This document shows positions 62,721 to 64,000 of a stretch of 64,000 bases of DNA, one piece after another. Made by a program: the position numbers and the translations under genes. The stretch comes from Vicugna pacos (lineage: Eukaryota > Chordata > Mammalia > Artiodactyla > Camelidae), in NCBI RefSeq assembly GCF_048564905.1, contig NC_132995.1, positions 3,732,501-3,796,500 on the forward strand, in the 5' to 3' direction. Under the pieces are notes generated by a model, which was not told the origin of the DNA, did not search any database, and saw only the letters and a list, made by a program, of their open reading frames with translations. Every line of letters begins with the position of its first letter. Positions within the stretch are counted from its first letter, which is position 1.

Positions 62721-63160
62721 TTCTGTTGAGACCAAATTCCCCTCTTTTTTGCACAACAGACCACAATTTAAAAAATCATACTCAGAAACTTCTTTTATAG
62801 CTATGATTTTTTAAAAATAGGAAATTAAAAAAAAGAAGAAGAAGAAAGAAAGAAAGGGAACTCAAATGTTACAAAGTGAACTAGAACATACTGGCTATGC
62901 TGAGTTTGGACCAGTCCCTGATTTTGCTATCAGTTGTTTGGAAATAAAGACAATATAGGATTATTGTTCCAAGAAGGTGCAACCAGGAAAATGCAGTCTG
63001 TGGGACACTCTTTTGGGTCACAAGGCTCAGGTTCTACAACATAGATTGTAACAAAGGGAATCTAATATTAGAGAGAAGGGTCTGGGTGATGGAGAAGCAA
63101 CAGAAAAAAATGGGAAGATTATGTCCATACGACTTCTTTATCTTTTTTTAAAGTGGTTTT
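62720..63160. other. no gene recognised
   Basis: Contains a short (GAA)n/(GAAA)n run near 62830-62857. No coding signal. Confidence 0.4.
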
Positions 63161-63163
63161 TTG

Positions 63164-63307
63164 GGGGGGTCTTTTTTGGGGGAGGAGGTAATTAGGTTTG
63201 TTTATTAATATTAATAACAACAACAATTTAACAGAGGTACTGGGGATGGAACCCATGACCTCCTACATGCTAAGCATGCACTCTACCCACTGAGCTATAC
63301 CCTCCTC
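63164..63307 (-). mobile_element. camelid tRNA-derived SINE with (AAT/AAC)n tail
   Basis: Reverse copy: GGTACTGGGGATGGAACCCA, CTACATGCTAAGCATGCACT and CACTGAGCTATACCCTCCTC. Confidence 0.92.
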
Positions 63308-63604
63308 TCTCCATATGACTTCTTTACTGTGGTGTCCACCAGTCTCTATTTTACTTAATGCTGTGTTTCTGTGTCCTCCTGGGGTTCTGAGTTCCTTAAG
63401 GACACATGTTATTCTCGAGTTCACCATCCAAACAGCAGGACGCTGTTTGGCATGGGGTACTGCCGCAAAACTTTTCTCAATCCCTTCTCTGAAAAATGCA
63501 TGATGAATTTTCCTGTGTGAGACGAAGAACCATCCGGCCACATCAGCAAAGGCGGGGAGACAGTTCTGCCAGACAAGGGCCCTCACCGGCCCCTGGGCGG
63601 TGGA

Positions 63605-63870
63605 AATAGGCAGCCAGATAAAATCCAGGATGTCCGGTTACACTTGGATTTCAAGTAAACAACGTATCATCTGTTAGTCGAGGCAGTATTGTCACATATT
63701 ATAGTGATTGCCACACTGCAGTAGCAAATCGCTTTTTCCTATGAGTGTGTCCCAAGTATGCAGTATATATGGGACATAATTGTACTAAAACATTATCCAC
63801 TGCTTATCTGAATTTCAGTTTTTACCAGATGTCCTGTGATTTATTTGCTCAATCTGGCACCCTTTGGTGG
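63605..63870 (+). mobile_element. palindromic DNA transposon remnant
   Basis: Ends are inverted: CAGATAAAATCCAGGATGTC at the left and ACCAGATGTCCTGTGATTTA at the right, with GTCCCAAGTATGCAGTATAT in the centre. Same type as the split copy at 58.84-59.2 kb. Confidence 0.6.
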
Positions 63871-64000
63871 AGAGTGCCCCTTGGGAATTCAGTGAGGCGT
63901 CTCTCCAGATGGTTTGTGCTTGTGGCAGGAACTAGGGATGTGGAAATCTCAGCTAAGAGATTAGACTCTCACTATGTTTCATCACCTTTCAGAACCCCTG

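Noticed and set aside
20540-63307. tRNA genes suggested by the tRNA-like heads with A- and B-box words
   Set aside because: Each lies in a SINE body followed by the tail CCTAATTACCTCC and A-rich sequence; none forms a full cloverleaf.

Overview
This is a 64 kb piece of a mammalian nuclear genome, most likely from a camelid (camel, llama or alpaca). Coding sequence is split into exons with GT-AG introns. Old L1, MIR, L2 and MER20 remnants are those of a eutherian. At least 26 copies of a tRNA-derived SINE with the head 'tatagctcagtggtagag' match the Tylopoda (vic-1 type) SINE. The species call is an inference from the SINE family and from memory; no search was run.

Layout. (1) 1.0-5.7 kb, minus strand: a complete 11-coding-exon cationic amino acid transporter gene closest to SLC7A3 (predicted 614 aa, every junction in frame), with a decayed duplicate of its first coding exon at 5.75-6.0 kb. 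(2) 6-18.8 kb: repeats, including a textbook solo LTR at 13331-13962 with a 6-bp target duplication. (3) 18.8-19.7 kb: a very GC-rich olfactory receptor pseudogene. (4) 20-30 kb: repeats, an inverted duplication around a SINE, a small CpG-rich patch and another solo LTR. (5) 30.2-47.5 kb, plus strand: the whole NLRP12 gene in 10 coding exons (predicted 1058 aa): pyrin exon, linker exon, NACHT exon, six 171-nt leucine-rich-repeat exons and a short last exon. (6) 48.8-51.0 kb, minus strand, tail-to-tail with NLRP12: the microRNA gene of the miR-371/372/373 cluster (the miR-290-295 locus of mouse). It has a well preserved mir-371 hairpin, a good mir-373-like hairpin, a decayed mir-372-like remnant between them, a TATA box with a splice donor about 75 bp downstream, and a poly(A) signal at the far end. 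(7) 51-64 kb: repeat-rich sequence with a U6 snRNA pseudogene and nested insertions.

How the parts fit. NLRP12 (an innate immune regulator) followed by the oppositely transcribed miR-371-373 cluster, with mir-373 nearest to NLRP12, is the order I recall for human 19q13.42. This supports orthology of both. The SLC7A3-like gene upstream is the part without a human counterpart that I know of. The microRNA gene is the most interesting non-coding element here: it is invisible in a protein-coding scan, evolves quickly, and this copy appears to have lost or rebuilt one of its hairpins.
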